Positions 1 to 7,095 of a stretch of DNA of 28,728 nt are shown piece after piece; within the stretch, counting starts at the first letter, position 1; each line of letters opens with the position of its first letter. The notes under the pieces are model-generated. The model ran no database searches and had not been told where the DNA came from. It saw only the letters and a list, made by a program, of their open reading frames with translations. Position numbers and translations under genes: made by a program. Source of the DNA: an uncultured Sphingopyxis sp. (GTDB lineage Bacteria; Pseudomonadota; Alphaproteobacteria; Sphingomonadales; Sphingomonadaceae); contig CALFXW010000151.1 of NCBI GenBank assembly GCA_937957805.1, forward strand, positions 1 through 28,728, given 5' to 3'.

Positions 1-1
1 G

Positions 2-130
2 GGTCGAGCCCACCGAGCCGGCCGACAGGATCACCTCGCCCCGCGCCGGCAGCGTACGCCGGGGCAGCGCGGCGGCACCCTCGACAACCACCTTGGGCTC
101 GGCCTTCACCCGGAACAGGCGCAGCAGGTT
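2..130 (-). CDS. Partial high-GC reading frame, possible GMC oxidoreductase fragment
   Basis: This minus-strand frame is open for 43 codons from just after a TAA at 133-131 to the window edge. Its third codon positions are almost all G or C, which is typical of coding DNA from a high-GC genome and unlike the neighbouring gene. The translation ends in GEVILSAGSVGST. It resembles the conserved segment of glucose-methanol-choline flavoproteins, where a strand leads into the 'SAG..S(P/T)' turn near the FAD. The rest (NLLRLFRVKAEPKVVVEG) is not diagnostic. The fragment is short, so the family call is tentative. It is out of frame with the membrane protein that precedes it, suggesting the two were not originally neighbours. 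Confidence 0.3.
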
Positions 131-131
131 T

Positions 132-515
132 TACGGCAGCCGGTTCGCTGGCCGCTTTTTGAATTTTTTGCAGCGCCGGCAGCGCATAGGGAGGGTAGGC
201 GATCTCGGCAAAGCTCAGCCAGCTGCCGACCGATAAGGGTGCGGCGCGGATGAAGGGGGTGAATAATAATGCCCAGGCCGCGAATACTAGGCCCAGCGCG
301 GTAAAGCCGACGCGCGCCCACCGATCGGTTAATGTTGCGCCGCCGCCCAACATCAGCAACAGCGCGCAGGCATAGGCCAAGGGGGTTCGTAACATCAAAT
401 TTTCTGGAACTGGTTGAAGTTGCAGGGCAAAGTCACCAAATGCCAAACCCATAACGCCAAAGCCCGCCACCCCTGCGGCATAGAATATCCGTTCATTGGA
501 TATGTATTTCAACAT
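132..515 (-). CDS. Small DoxX-like integral membrane protein, 3' end disrupted
   Basis: The ATG at 515 opens a hydrophobic protein beginning MLKYISNERIFYAAGVAG. It has probable membrane helices at about residues 11-31, 45-61 and 69-87, followed by a short amphipathic stretch. The pattern GDFALQLQPVPE after the first helix and a charged turn before the third is what I recall of DoxX-like quinol-associated or hypothetical membrane proteins of sphingomonads. The frame stays open to the window edge, but after about residue 128 it turns into a Gly/Ala/Arg-rich string. There another frame shows better coding statistics, so the native C-terminus is probably lost at a join near 130-150. Membrane location is well supported, the family name less so, and no function is claimed. 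Confidence 0.55.
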
Positions 516-743
516 GATGCGCTCCCCAAACACCTGGCGCACATGCATGTGGCGCGCCATCTGCACTTAACACGTCTACATACATAGACTGCTCTTATTC
601 CAATGCGCCGTCAATCGGGTGCATTAATTCATCCCCGATACCGCGATGGGAACCGCTGCGCAGCGGTGGTGGCGGGGTTTGCGGGTTCGCGCCAAGTCGC
701 CAAGACCTTGCGTAGCTACCTATCCTCCCGTGTCTCGACTTCG

Positions 744-790
744 CTCGACACGAACGGACGGTCGATGACATCTGACCCGTTCGTATCGAG
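744..790. repeat. Imperfect inverted repeat, ctcgacacgaacgg type
   Basis: The left arm ctcgacacgaacgg (744-757) pairs with ccgttcgtatcgag (777-790) with one mismatch. The left flank (cctatc, 719-724) and right flank (gatagg, 799-804) extend the symmetry. The same 14-mer, inverted and unmutated, occurs at 4557-4570 in the next large gap. This suggests a dispersed palindromic element rather than a site for one regulator. Confidence 0.75.
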
Positions 791-860
791 CGTGTCGAGA
801 TAGGAACGGGGGGTGGTGCGTTTGAACAAAGCTTCACGCAGAGCGCGCAGAGATTATGTT

Positions 861-882
861 CCCCTCCCGTTTACGGGCGGGG
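861..882. repeat. GC-rich hairpin with related copy at 4422-4443
   Basis: The arms cccctcccgt (861-870) and acgggcgggg (873-882) form a ten-pair stem with one mismatch. The sequence just downstream, a run close to ggggttagggggtgggg, appears in inverted orientation at about 4407-4424 beside the matching hairpin there. The unit is therefore repeated with its flank and may act as a bidirectional terminator. Confidence 0.65.
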
Positions 883-950
883 TTAGGGGGTGGGGATTTC
901 CCTTTCACTGGATTTGCGGCCTTCGCCGGAATGACCGTGATTGCTTGTAT

Positions 951-973
951 CCCTGCGAAAGCAGGGATCCAGT
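951..973. repeat. GAAA-tetraloop hairpin repeat, copy 1
   Basis: The hairpin ccctgcgaaagcaggg has a six-pair stem and a GAAA loop and is followed by atccagt. All 23 bases are identical at 4358-4380. In both places it lies shortly beyond the 3' end of a gene, consistent with a mobile intergenic hairpin that may double as a terminator or RNA-stability element. Confidence 0.75.
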
Positions 974-1003
974 GATTGGCGCATTGCCCTGATGACCTAG
1001 GCC

Positions 1004-1056
1004 CCTGCATACGCCGGGGCACAGATAAGACTCCTCCTGCATACGCCGGAGCACAG
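1004..1056. repeat. Direct repeat, 32-base period
   Basis: Two 21-base copies beginning cctgcatacgccgg lie at 1004-1024 and 1036-1056 and differ by one base. They end 12 bases before the stop codon of the TauD-family gene. With only two copies and a short spacer they do not form a CRISPR array. Confidence 0.7.
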
Positions 1057-1068
1057 TTAGCCCCCCCT

Positions 1069-1902
1069 TCACCCCACAGGCACACCGTCGATGGTGATGC
1101 GGTGCATCAACCGGCGCTGGCCGGGGTAGTCATTGAGCGCATAATGCCATGTCGAACGATTGTCCCACAGCGCCACCGTCCCTTGCTGCCACGTCAGGCG
1201 GCATTGGAACCTTTCTTCCGCGCCCAACATATAGAGGTAATTGAGCAAGGGCAGGCTCTCATCGCGAGTCCACCCCTCAAAATGCGTGGTAAAGGCCGAA
1301 TTGACGTAGAGGATTTTGCGTCCCGTATCCGGGTGGTGGATGATGACGGGGTGGACGGCATGCGTCTTTAGCTCGCGCCCTTTCAAGTCCGCGCCCTGAT
1401 CCGAATTGGCGAGGAAACCCTGCGGCCCATAAATATGGTCGGCGGTGTGCACCGCGCGCATCGTGCCCAGCGTCGCCTTTAACCCGTCCGACAGCGCGTC
1501 ATAGGCGGCATGCATGCTGGCAAACAGCGTGTCGCCGCCGCTCGATGGCAATTCGCGCGCGACGAGGATGGAACCCATCGCGGGGACCGCATCATAACTA
1601 TGGTCGGTGTGCCAGCCGCCGCCGATGTTGGTTGCCTGCCCCTCAGCCTTGCGCACCTCCGCAATTTCGGGATAGCCGCCGTTTTCGGGGAAATATTGGT
1701 TGACGACAATCGGGCCGATGGCGCGGGCAAAGGCGATATGGTCGGTCTCTGCCAATTTTTGATCGCGAAACACGACGAGGCCACGTTCAGCCAGCAGCGC
1801 CTTGACCGCCGCCATCCCCGCATCGTCGATGGTGCAAAGGTCGATGCCCAGCATCTCGCTCCCCACATGGGTGGACATGGGCCGGATTTCGATGTTGGGC
1901 AT
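1069..1902 (-). CDS. TauD/TfdA-family Fe(II)/2-oxoglutarate dioxygenase
   Basis: This is a cytoplasmic non-haem iron oxygenase that couples decarboxylation of 2-oxoglutarate to hydroxylation of a substrate. In TauD and TfdA this releases sulfite from taurine or cleaves phenoxyacetate ethers. The 277-residue length is normal for the family. The iron-binding HxD is in WHTDHSY (His98, Asp100) and the distal ligand is probably His253 in TWHYALNDY. Arg264 and Arg268 in GQRRLMHR are the candidates for holding 2-oxoglutarate. The ATG follows a strong GAGGAGG site and lies 9 bases after the SDR stop at 1912, so the two are an operon. The substrate cannot be read from sequence. A role in sulfonate or ether cleavage of a side chain is possible, and TauD itself would be an over-call. 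Confidence 0.93.
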   Translation of the reverse strand: MPNIEIRPMSTHVGSEMLGIDLCTIDDAGMAAVKALLAERGLVVFRDQKLAETDHIAFARAIGPIVVNQYFPENGGYPEIAEVRKAEGQATNIGGGWHTDHSYDAVPAMGSILVARELPSSGGDTLFASMHAAYDALSDGLKATLGTMRAVHTADHIYGPQGFLANSDQGADLKGRELKTHAVHPVIIHHPDTGRKILYVNSAFTTHFEGWTRDESLPLLNYLYMLGAEERFQCRLTWQQGTVALWDNRSTWHYALNDYPGQRRLMHRITIDGVPVG

Positions 1903-1911
1903 ATATCCTCC

Positions 1912-2658
1912 TCAACCGGCCAATTGGCCGCCATCAATGGTAAAGGTAGCGCCGCTCACCTTGCGCGCACTGTCCGACGCCAAAAAGGCGACCATGCCGG
2001 CGATATCCTCTGGCGCGCAAATACCATCGGTCAATTTGGGGGCGTTGCGCATCATCAGCGCCCAGTCAATCTCGCTCCCCTTGGGCGGCGGGCTGCTCGC
2101 CATCGGGGTGTTGACATGGCCGGGGCAGACCGCATTCACGCGCACGCCGCGCGACGCATATTCGACCGCGATGCTCTTGCTAAGGCCGATGACGCCATGT
2201 TTCGATGCGGCATAGGCGACGGTATAGGGCACGCCCTGCAACCCGGCGGTCGATGCGATGTTGACGATATTGCCGCCGCTTTCAACCAGATAGGGCAGGG
2301 TGGCCCGACACATGGCATAGGTGCCGGTCAGATTGACCGCGAGCACGCGGGCAAAGCGCGCCTCATCAAAATCCGCTGTCTCCCCCCAGTCGAGTTTCCC
2401 GGCGATATTGCATAATATGTCGACGCCCGCGCCCTTGGCCGCGCTCGCCACCAGCGATTGGCAGGCCGCAACATCGCAAATGTCAAAGGCGATGGTGTCG
2501 ATGGGCGCTGCCGCCATGTCGCGCGTTGCCGCCAGCCCCTCTGCATCGCGGTCGGCGGCCATCACCCGCGCGCCTTCGGCGGCAAAGAGCAGCGCCGTCG
2601 CCCGCCCGATGCCCGATGCCGCACCGGTGATGATGACTCGCTTGCCTTTGAATCGCAT
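1912..2658 (-). CDS. Short-chain dehydrogenase/reductase (SDR-1), NAD-type
   Basis: A classical SDR of 248 residues that would interconvert an alcohol and a ketone. The nucleotide-binding glycine motif is TGAASGIG (11-18). An acid at the end of the second strand (Asp36 in AADRD) predicts preference for NAD(H) over NADP(H). Catalytic residues are Ser136 (IASTAG), Tyr149 and Lys153 (YAASK), followed by the PG motif of VCPGHVNTP. The start at 2658 follows a GGGAG ribosome site. It is the first gene of a minus-strand pair with the TauD-family enzyme and faces away from the NTF2-like gene at 2776. A hydroxysteroid-type dehydrogenase would fit the context, but SDR substrate cannot be inferred from these motifs. 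Confidence 0.95.
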   Translation of the reverse strand: MRFKGKRVIITGAASGIGRATALLFAAEGARVMAADRDAEGLAATRDMAAAPIDTIAFDICDVAACQSLVASAAKGAGVDILCNIAGKLDWGETADFDEARFARVLAVNLTGTYAMCRATLPYLVESGGNIVNIASTAGLQGVPYTVAYAASKHGVIGLSKSIAVEYASRGVRVNAVCPGHVNTPMASSPPPKGSEIDWALMMRNAPKLTDGICAPEDIAGMVAFLASDSARKVSGATFTIDGGQLAG

Positions 2659-2775
2659 TGCCCACTCCCTATCGCAAAATATTCCCCCATGATTCTACGC
2701 ATTTCATGGATTGGCAAGGCAAAAATCCATTGATTGCGTTATGGATATCGGGGATAACCGGCGCGGAGGAAAAAT
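2659..2775. promoter_or_regulatory. Divergent promoter region with inverted repeat
   Basis: This 117-base region drives SDR-1 leftward and the NTF2-like gene rightward. It contains an inverted repeat atggatt (2706-2712) and aatccat (2724-2730), plus a tacgcatt (2696-2703) and an attgcgtta (2733-2741) flanking it. The last two resemble half sites of the palindrome at 20777-20808. The stretch gatatcgggg before the rightward gene is echoed at 8420-8430 in the other divergent promoter. No certain -35/-10 pair was identified. Confidence 0.5.
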
Positions 2776-3420
2776 ATGACCGATATGGAATCGCGGCTGG
2801 ACAGGCTCGAATCGCTCGACGCCATCCGCCAATTGCCCGCCAAATATGCGCTCGCGCTCGACATGCGGGACATGAACGCGATGGTGCATTTATTCCCCGA
2901 CGATGTGCGCGTGGGCAAGGGGGCGAGCGGGCGTGCGGCGCTGCGTGCCTATATGGACCAGACTTTGCGCGCGCCCTTTACCGGCACATCGCACCATATC
3001 GGCGGGCATATTATCGAATTTATCGATGCCGACCATGCGCAAGGCGTGGTCTATTCCAAAAATGAACATGAAACCCCGGTTGCCGGACATGCGCTTGGCG
3101 GCGAATGGGTGATTATGCAGATGCTTTATGCGGATAATTACCGGCGCGTCGATGGCCGCTGGTATTTTGACCGCCGCTTGCCGCTTTATTGGTATGCGAC
3201 CGATTTGAACGCGCCGCCTGTGGGTGCGAACAAGATGCGCTGGCCCGGCAGCGATTGGGCGGAGGGTAATTTTCACAAGCTTTTCCCCAGTTTTGCGGAA
3301 TTTTGGGCGCGTGATGGGGATGATAGTTCGCCGGTGCCCGAACCCGCGCCAATCGATGGATTTCTGGACTTCATGCGCCGTGGCAGCGCCGCGCCGCGCG
3401 TTAAAGTCCGTGCCGATTAA
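2776..3420 (+). CDS. NTF2/SnoaL-like protein, possible hydroxysteroid-dehydratase type
   Basis: The 214-residue protein opens with the helix typical of SnoaL_4-type NTF2-like folds (MESRLDRLESLDAIRQLPAKY), and a small alpha+beta cone would follow. Tyr24 and Asp29 (KYALALD) and the histidines of SHHIGGH (His73, His74, His78) sit where, from memory, the bile-acid 7-alpha-dehydratase BaiE has its Tyr-Asp-His catalytic residues. A dehydratase or isomerase role is therefore plausible. The C-terminal extension after about residue 145 is longer than in minimal family members. The start at 2776 follows GGAGG at a good distance. It is co-transcribed with the phosphatase 13 bases downstream. The fold call is firm and the reaction is inferred. 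Confidence 0.88.
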   Translation: MTDMESRLDRLESLDAIRQLPAKYALALDMRDMNAMVHLFPDDVRVGKGASGRAALRAYMDQTLRAPFTGTSHHIGGHIIEFIDADHAQGVVYSKNEHETPVAGHALGGEWVIMQMLYADNYRRVDGRWYFDRRLPLYWYATDLNAPPVGANKMRWPGSDWAEGNFHKLFPSFAEFWARDGDDSSPVPEPAPIDGFLDFMRRGSAAPRVKVRAD

Positions 3421-3433
3421 GGGAGGCATCGTC

Positions 3434-4336
3434 ATGGCCCGTCGCATATTTCTCACCAGCCTTGGTGTTTTGGCGCTGGTCGCCTGTGCGCCGACCAGCG
3501 TTGCAACTGCGCCGCCTGCAGCAACCGCGCCCGCCGTCGATACCGCGCACCCGCGCGCCATCCCGCTCGAAGGCGGGGTCAATTTCCGCGATCTGGGCGG
3601 TTATGCGACGAGCGATGGCCGCCATGTCATCTGGGGCCGGGTATTTCGTTCGGGTTCGATGGCGCGCCTGACGCCGCACGATATTGCAGCGCTGCGCCGG
3701 CTCGGCATCACATCGGTGCATGATTATCGTTCGACCAGTGAACGCACCGCCGAACCCTTTGCCTGGACGGGCGATGAAGCGCCGGAGGTTTTTGCGCGTG
3801 ACTATAACCTCGACATGCGGGAATTTCTGGCCGCGCTTGGGGTAGGGGCAGGGACAGGGACAGGTGCAGGCGCTGGCCCCGTCACCCCGGAACGCGCACG
3901 CGCGGTCACCGCGCAAATGTACCGGCAATTGCCGTTCAATATGGTCGATAATTACCGCGCGCTCTTTGCCGATCTGGCGCGGACCGACGGCGCGCTGGTG
4001 ATGAATTGTTCGGCGGGCAAGGACCGCACCGGGCTGGGGGCGGCGCTGTTCCTCCTCGCGCTCCATGTGCCGCGTGAAACGGTGTTGGCCGATTATCTGC
4101 TGTCCAATCAATATTATCGCCCGACGCCGACCAACAATGGCGCCAATGCGATGCTGCACAATATCCCGCCTGAAGTGCTCGCCGCGCTGACCGGGGTTGA
4201 TGCCAGCTATTTGAACGCCGCGCTCGACGCGATTATCGAACGCTATGGCAGCATTGATCTCTATCTTGAACAGGCGCTGGGGGTGACCCCTGCGATGCGC
4301 GCCGCGCTGATCGCCAAATATACCCAAGCCGGTTGA
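3434..4336 (+). CDS. Lipoprotein tyrosine/serine phosphatase family protein
   Basis: The 300-residue product starts at ATG 3434, seven bases after GGGAGG. Its N-terminus is a lipoprotein signal (RR, hydrophobic stretch, lipobox LVAC with Cys18), so it should be anchored in the periplasm. The NFRDLGG motif (50-56) and the CX5R phosphatase loop in NCSAGKDRTG (nucleophile Cys192, Arg198) place it in the Y_phosphatase3 family of dual-specificity-like phosphatases. A Gly/Thr/Ala run at 136-148, encoded by a short DNA repeat near 3841-3870, forms a flexible insert. It lies 13 bases after the NTF2-like gene, but its part in the pathway is unclear. It may act on phosphorylated lipids, sugars or proteins in the periplasm. 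Confidence 0.92.
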   Translation: MARRIFLTSLGVLALVACAPTSVATAPPAATAPAVDTAHPRAIPLEGGVNFRDLGGYATSDGRHVIWGRVFRSGSMARLTPHDIAALRRLGITSVHDYRSTSERTAEPFAWTGDEAPEVFARDYNLDMREFLAALGVGAGTGTGAGAGPVTPERARAVTAQMYRQLPFNMVDNYRALFADLARTDGALVMNCSAGKDRTGLGAALFLLALHVPRETVLADYLLSNQYYRPTPTNNGANAMLHNIPPEVLAALTGVDASYLNAALDAIIERYGSIDLYLEQALGVTPAMRAALIAKYTQAG

Positions 4337-4357
4337 TTGGGGCTGTCCATTTTGTGT

Positions 4358-4380
4358 CCCTGCGAAAGCAGGGATCCAGT
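4358..4380. repeat. GAAA-tetraloop hairpin repeat, copy 2
   Basis: This copy is identical over 23 bases to 951-973, with stem ccctgc/gcaggg, loop GAAA and tail atccagt. It lies 21 bases past the phosphatase stop codon, where it could contribute to transcription termination or mRNA 3'-end protection. Confidence 0.75.
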
Positions 4381-4421
4381 AAAAGAGAAATCCCCACCGG
4401 GCTATTAATCCCCACCCCTAA

Positions 4422-4443
4422 CCCCTCCCCTGAAGGGGAGGGG
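4422..4443. terminator. Probable bidirectional terminator hairpin
   Basis: A perfect ten-pair stem, cccctcccct (4422-4431) with aggggagggg (4434-4443), lies between convergent genes. It has no T-run on either side, so it is not a classical intrinsic terminator. Its position and strength still suggest a stop for readthrough from both directions. It is also part of the dispersed repeat seen at 861-882. Confidence 0.5.
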
Positions 4444-4633
4444 GATAGAGTCTCTGCGCCCTCGGGCTCCTTTGCGCCCCGGCGCGAAACAGGTGACAAA
4501 CGCACCGCCTGACCATGGATGCTGAAATAAATTCAGCATGACGAAATATGAAAGTCCGTTCGTGTCGAGCGAAGACGAGACACGGGCGTAGTCGAGACAC
4601 GGGCGTAGTCGACGCATGGCTTGCGCGCCCCCT

Positions 4634-6325
4634 TCAACCCATCGCGTGCTTCGCCGCCAGATAGCCAAATGTCAGCGCCGGGCCGATGGTTACCCCCGCG
4701 CCGGGATAGCTTTCGCCCATCGCCGATGCGGCGCAATTGCCAATGGCGTAGAGGCCGGGGATGGCGCTGCCATCGGCGCGCAGCACTTGCCCATCGCCGC
4801 TGGTCACCAAGCCTCCATTGGTGCCAATGTCGCCGGGATAAATCGGCATGGCGTAAAACGGCCCTTGGCTCAGCGGGCGTAAACAGGGGTTGGGGGTGAC
4901 GCTGGGGTCGCCATACATTTTGTCATAGGCAGCATCGCCGCGCGCAAAATCGGGATCTTCGCCCGCCGCTGCATGTGCATTATAACGGGCAATCGTCCCT
5001 TCCAGCACTGCTGCATCCACCCCGATTTTTTGGGCGAGTTCGGCGATGCTGCGCCCCTTTTTCATAATTTGCCGCACGCTGCTCGATTGCAGCGCATCGG
5101 GGATCAGCGGCAATAATGGCCCGACCGGATATTTGTGGCGATATACATGGTCAAAGATGAACCAGCTTGGGCTGGCATCGCCATATTCGGCGGCGCGGCG
5201 CGCCATCTGCTGCCCGACGATGTGATAGGATGCAGCCTCGTTCAAATAACGTGCGCCCCCCTGATGGACGATGAGGGAACCGGGCAGCGCGCGTTCGATG
5301 GTGCACAGCCGCCCCCGATCTTCGCCGGGGACGTAAAAAACGGGCGCGGCCCATGCCGATTGCATATTGCGCAGCGCCGCGCCCTGTTCGGCCCCGGCGT
5401 TGATGGCATCGCCCATATTTCCGCCGGTGCCACCCGAATAGAGCGCCGTGGGGTAAAGCGGTGCATATTGCGCGCGCATCGCGGCATTTTTGTCAAAGCC
5501 GCCCGCCGCCAGCACCACGCCCTTGCGCGCCCTGATGCGCAGCATTTGCCGGCCATGGCGCACCACCGCGCCGGTCACCTGCCCGTCTTCGCTGATCAGG
5601 CTTTCCATCGGGCTGTCGAGCCACAGCGGCACATTTTTGGCGTTGAGCGCCATGCGCAACCCCCCGGCCAGCGCATTGCCCAGCGTCAGCCGCCTGTCCT
5701 TGCGCGATTTCAAGCGGAACGGCAGGTCAAGCCAATAGCGCAGCCAGCTTTTCGCCAAATGCCATTGCCAGCCCTTGGCACGAAAGAGGAGGATGTAGGT
5801 TTCGTCAAAATGCCAGTTCAGATATCCGAACAGGCAGGCAGCGGGCGATGCAAAGCGCAAGGTGGCGACATCATCGCCCAATGCCCGCCCGTCGATGGGC
5901 AGCGGCATATGGGTGCGATATCCCGTCGGGCTGCCGCCGGGGTTTTCGGCATGATAATCGGGGTAGGGGAAGGCGCAGTAGCTTATGGGCGTCTTTTCGG
6001 TCAGCCAGCGCAGCATGCGATGCGCATTTTCGACATAGGCACGGATTTGCGCGTCGGGTACATTGTCCGCCGAAAGGCCGCGCACATAGGTGAAGGCATC
6101 ATCGACATTGTCGGCAAAGCCCGCTTCGCGCGCCTGATCGCTGGCGGGGATCCAGATGCCCGCGCCCGATGTCGCCGACGTGCCGCCCCACAGGGCTTCC
6201 TTTTCAACGATCAGCACGTCGGCCCCGGTATCGGCGGCGTATAGCGCGCTCGCCATCCCGCCCGCGCCCGACCCGACGACCAGCAGATCAACCTCTTTAT
6301 CCCAGGTCTGCGTCATGTCGTTCAC
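4634..6325 (-). CDS. FAD-dependent 3-ketosteroid delta-1-dehydrogenase-like protein
   Basis: The 563-residue flavoprotein is of the fumarate reductase/KstD superfamily. The dinucleotide fold is VGSGAGG (17-23) with Glu41 ending the second strand. The C-terminal signature YPGDIGTNGG has Tyr496 at the place of the catalytic tyrosine of KstD enzymes. It is followed by GLYAIGNCAAS and YPGAGVTIGPALTFGY, which close the FAD site. KstD family members remove hydrogens from ring A of 3-ketosteroids, and close relatives act on 4(5-alpha) bonds or other cyclic ketones. The GTG at 6325 overlaps the SDR-2 stop by four bases. An ATG at 6316 with GGGGTG upstream is an alternative start. It is the last gene of a three-gene operon with the OYE. 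The family is secure and the exact substrate is not. Confidence 0.92.
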   Translation of the reverse strand: MNDMTQTWDKEVDLLVVGSGAGGMASALYAADTGADVLIVEKEALWGGTSATSGAGIWIPASDQAREAGFADNVDDAFTYVRGLSADNVPDAQIRAYVENAHRMLRWLTEKTPISYCAFPYPDYHAENPGGSPTGYRTHMPLPIDGRALGDDVATLRFASPAACLFGYLNWHFDETYILLFRAKGWQWHLAKSWLRYWLDLPFRLKSRKDRRLTLGNALAGGLRMALNAKNVPLWLDSPMESLISEDGQVTGAVVRHGRQMLRIRARKGVVLAAGGFDKNAAMRAQYAPLYPTALYSGGTGGNMGDAINAGAEQGAALRNMQSAWAAPVFYVPGEDRGRLCTIERALPGSLIVHQGGARYLNEAASYHIVGQQMARRAAEYGDASPSWFIFDHVYRHKYPVGPLLPLIPDALQSSSVRQIMKKGRSIAELAQKIGVDAAVLEGTIARYNAHAAAGEDPDFARGDAAYDKMYGDPSVTPNPCLRPLSQGPFYAMPIYPGDIGTNGGLVTSGDGQVLRADGSAIPGLYAIGNCAASAMGESYPGAGVTIGPALTFGYLAAKHAMG

Positions 6326-7095
6326 CCCGGCAGGTAAAGTTGTGCCGCCTTGCCGCCATCAACCGGCAGGGCAATGCCGGTGATATAGCTTGCCGCATCG
6401 GACAGCAGAAAGGCGATGGCCGCCGCCAGTTCGGCAGGTTCACCGCCGCGCAGCATGGGGATGGCGCCCGTCGTGCGCGCCGCAATGTCGGGCGCTTTGG
6501 CGGCAAAATCTTCGTTGCCGCTGGTCTGCACCTGTCCGGGCACTACGGCATTGACCCGCACGCCATGCGCCGCACATTCCATCGCGGCGACCGCGCTGAA
6601 CTGGATCAGCGCCGCCTTGGATGCCGAATAGCTCGACATATAGGGGGCAGCGCGGATCGCGGTGGTTGATGCGATATTGACGATGGAACCGCGCCCTTGC
6701 GGCTTCATCACCGCCATCGCCGCCTTGGTGCCGGTGAACACCGCTTCGGCATTGACCGCAAAATCCTTTTGCCAATGGCTGAGTTTCAATTTCTCGATCG
6801 GCGCATAATGGACCGACATGGCGTTATTGACCATCATGTCGAGCCGCCCGTGCCGCGCCGCGACATCGGCGACCAGCGCGGCAAAGGCATCGGCATCGGC
6901 AACGTCGAGGATATGGGTTTCAACCGACCCGCCCGCGCCCGCTATCGCCGCTTGGGTCGCGGCCAATTTCTCCGCCCCGCGCGCGCAGACGACGACATGC
7001 GCGCCATGGGCGGCGAGCAATTCCGCCGTCGCCCGCCCGATACCGTCGCTGCCCCCGGTGATGAGCGCGACCTGTCCGTCAAACTGCCATTTCAT
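6322..7095 (-). CDS. Short-chain dehydrogenase/reductase (SDR-2), NADP-type
   Basis: Starting at ATG 7095, which overlaps the OYE stop as ATGA, this SDR has 257 residues. The glycine motif is TGGSDGIG (13-20). Arg39 after the second strand, where an acid would select NAD, suggests NADP(H). NNA lies at 90-92, and the catalytic triad is Ser143 (IASTTA), Tyr156 and Lys160 (YSASK). The C-terminus keeps the ITGIALPVDGG loop. The longer reading upstream of MKWQFDG has no family resemblance and overlaps the OYE gene, so the shorter start is preferred. Translational coupling on both sides implies co-production with OYE and the KstD-like enzyme, probably for successive oxidation or reduction of the same ring system. 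Confidence 0.94.
   Translation of the reverse strand: MKWQFDGQVALITGGSDGIGRATAELLAAHGAHVVVCARGAEKLAATQAAIAGAGGSVETHILDVADADAFAALVADVAARHGRLDMMVNNAMSVHYAPIEKLKLSHWQKDFAVNAEAVFTGTKAAMAVMKPQGRGSIVNIASTTAIRAAPYMSSYSASKAALIQFSAVAAMECAAHGVRVNAVVPGQVQTSGNEDFAAKAPDIAARTTGAIPMLRGGEPAELAAAIAFLLSDAASYITGIALPVDGGKAAQLYLPG

Larger units (their letters stand above)
516..1068. other. Non-coding gap with repeat modules and hairpins
   Basis: This 553-base gap separates a membrane-protein start from the end of the TauD-family gene. No convincing gene was seen. It holds an imperfect inverted repeat (arms 744-757 and 777-790), a GC-rich hairpin at 861-882, a GAAA-loop hairpin at 951-966 and a 21-base direct repeat at 1004-1024 and 1036-1056. 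Several modules recur in the gap at 4337-4633, so this is probably a landing zone for dispersed intergenic elements. The hairpin nearest the TauD-family stop could serve as its terminator. Confidence 0.7.
4337..4633. other. Non-coding gap between convergent genes, repeat-rich
   Basis: This 297-base gap separates the phosphatase (+) and the KstD-like gene (-). It contains no supported gene. From left to right it holds the 23-base GAAA hairpin copy (4358-4380), a perfect GC-rich hairpin (4422-4443), a small stem tgctgaa/ttcagca near 4519-4538, the ccgttcgtgtcgag copy (4557-4570) and a short direct repeat of gagacacgggcgtagtc at about 4577-4611. Four of these modules have partners at 744-973. 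Confidence 0.7.

Noticed and set aside
1004..1056. Direct repeat considered as a CRISPR remnant
   Set aside because: There are only two copies with an 11-base spacer, no further repeats and no cas genes.
5135..6244. Long plus-strand open frame opposite the KstD-like gene
   Set aside because: The opposite strand has complete flavoprotein motifs. The frame is rich in Arg, His and Pro with no family features, a mirror effect of high GC coding.
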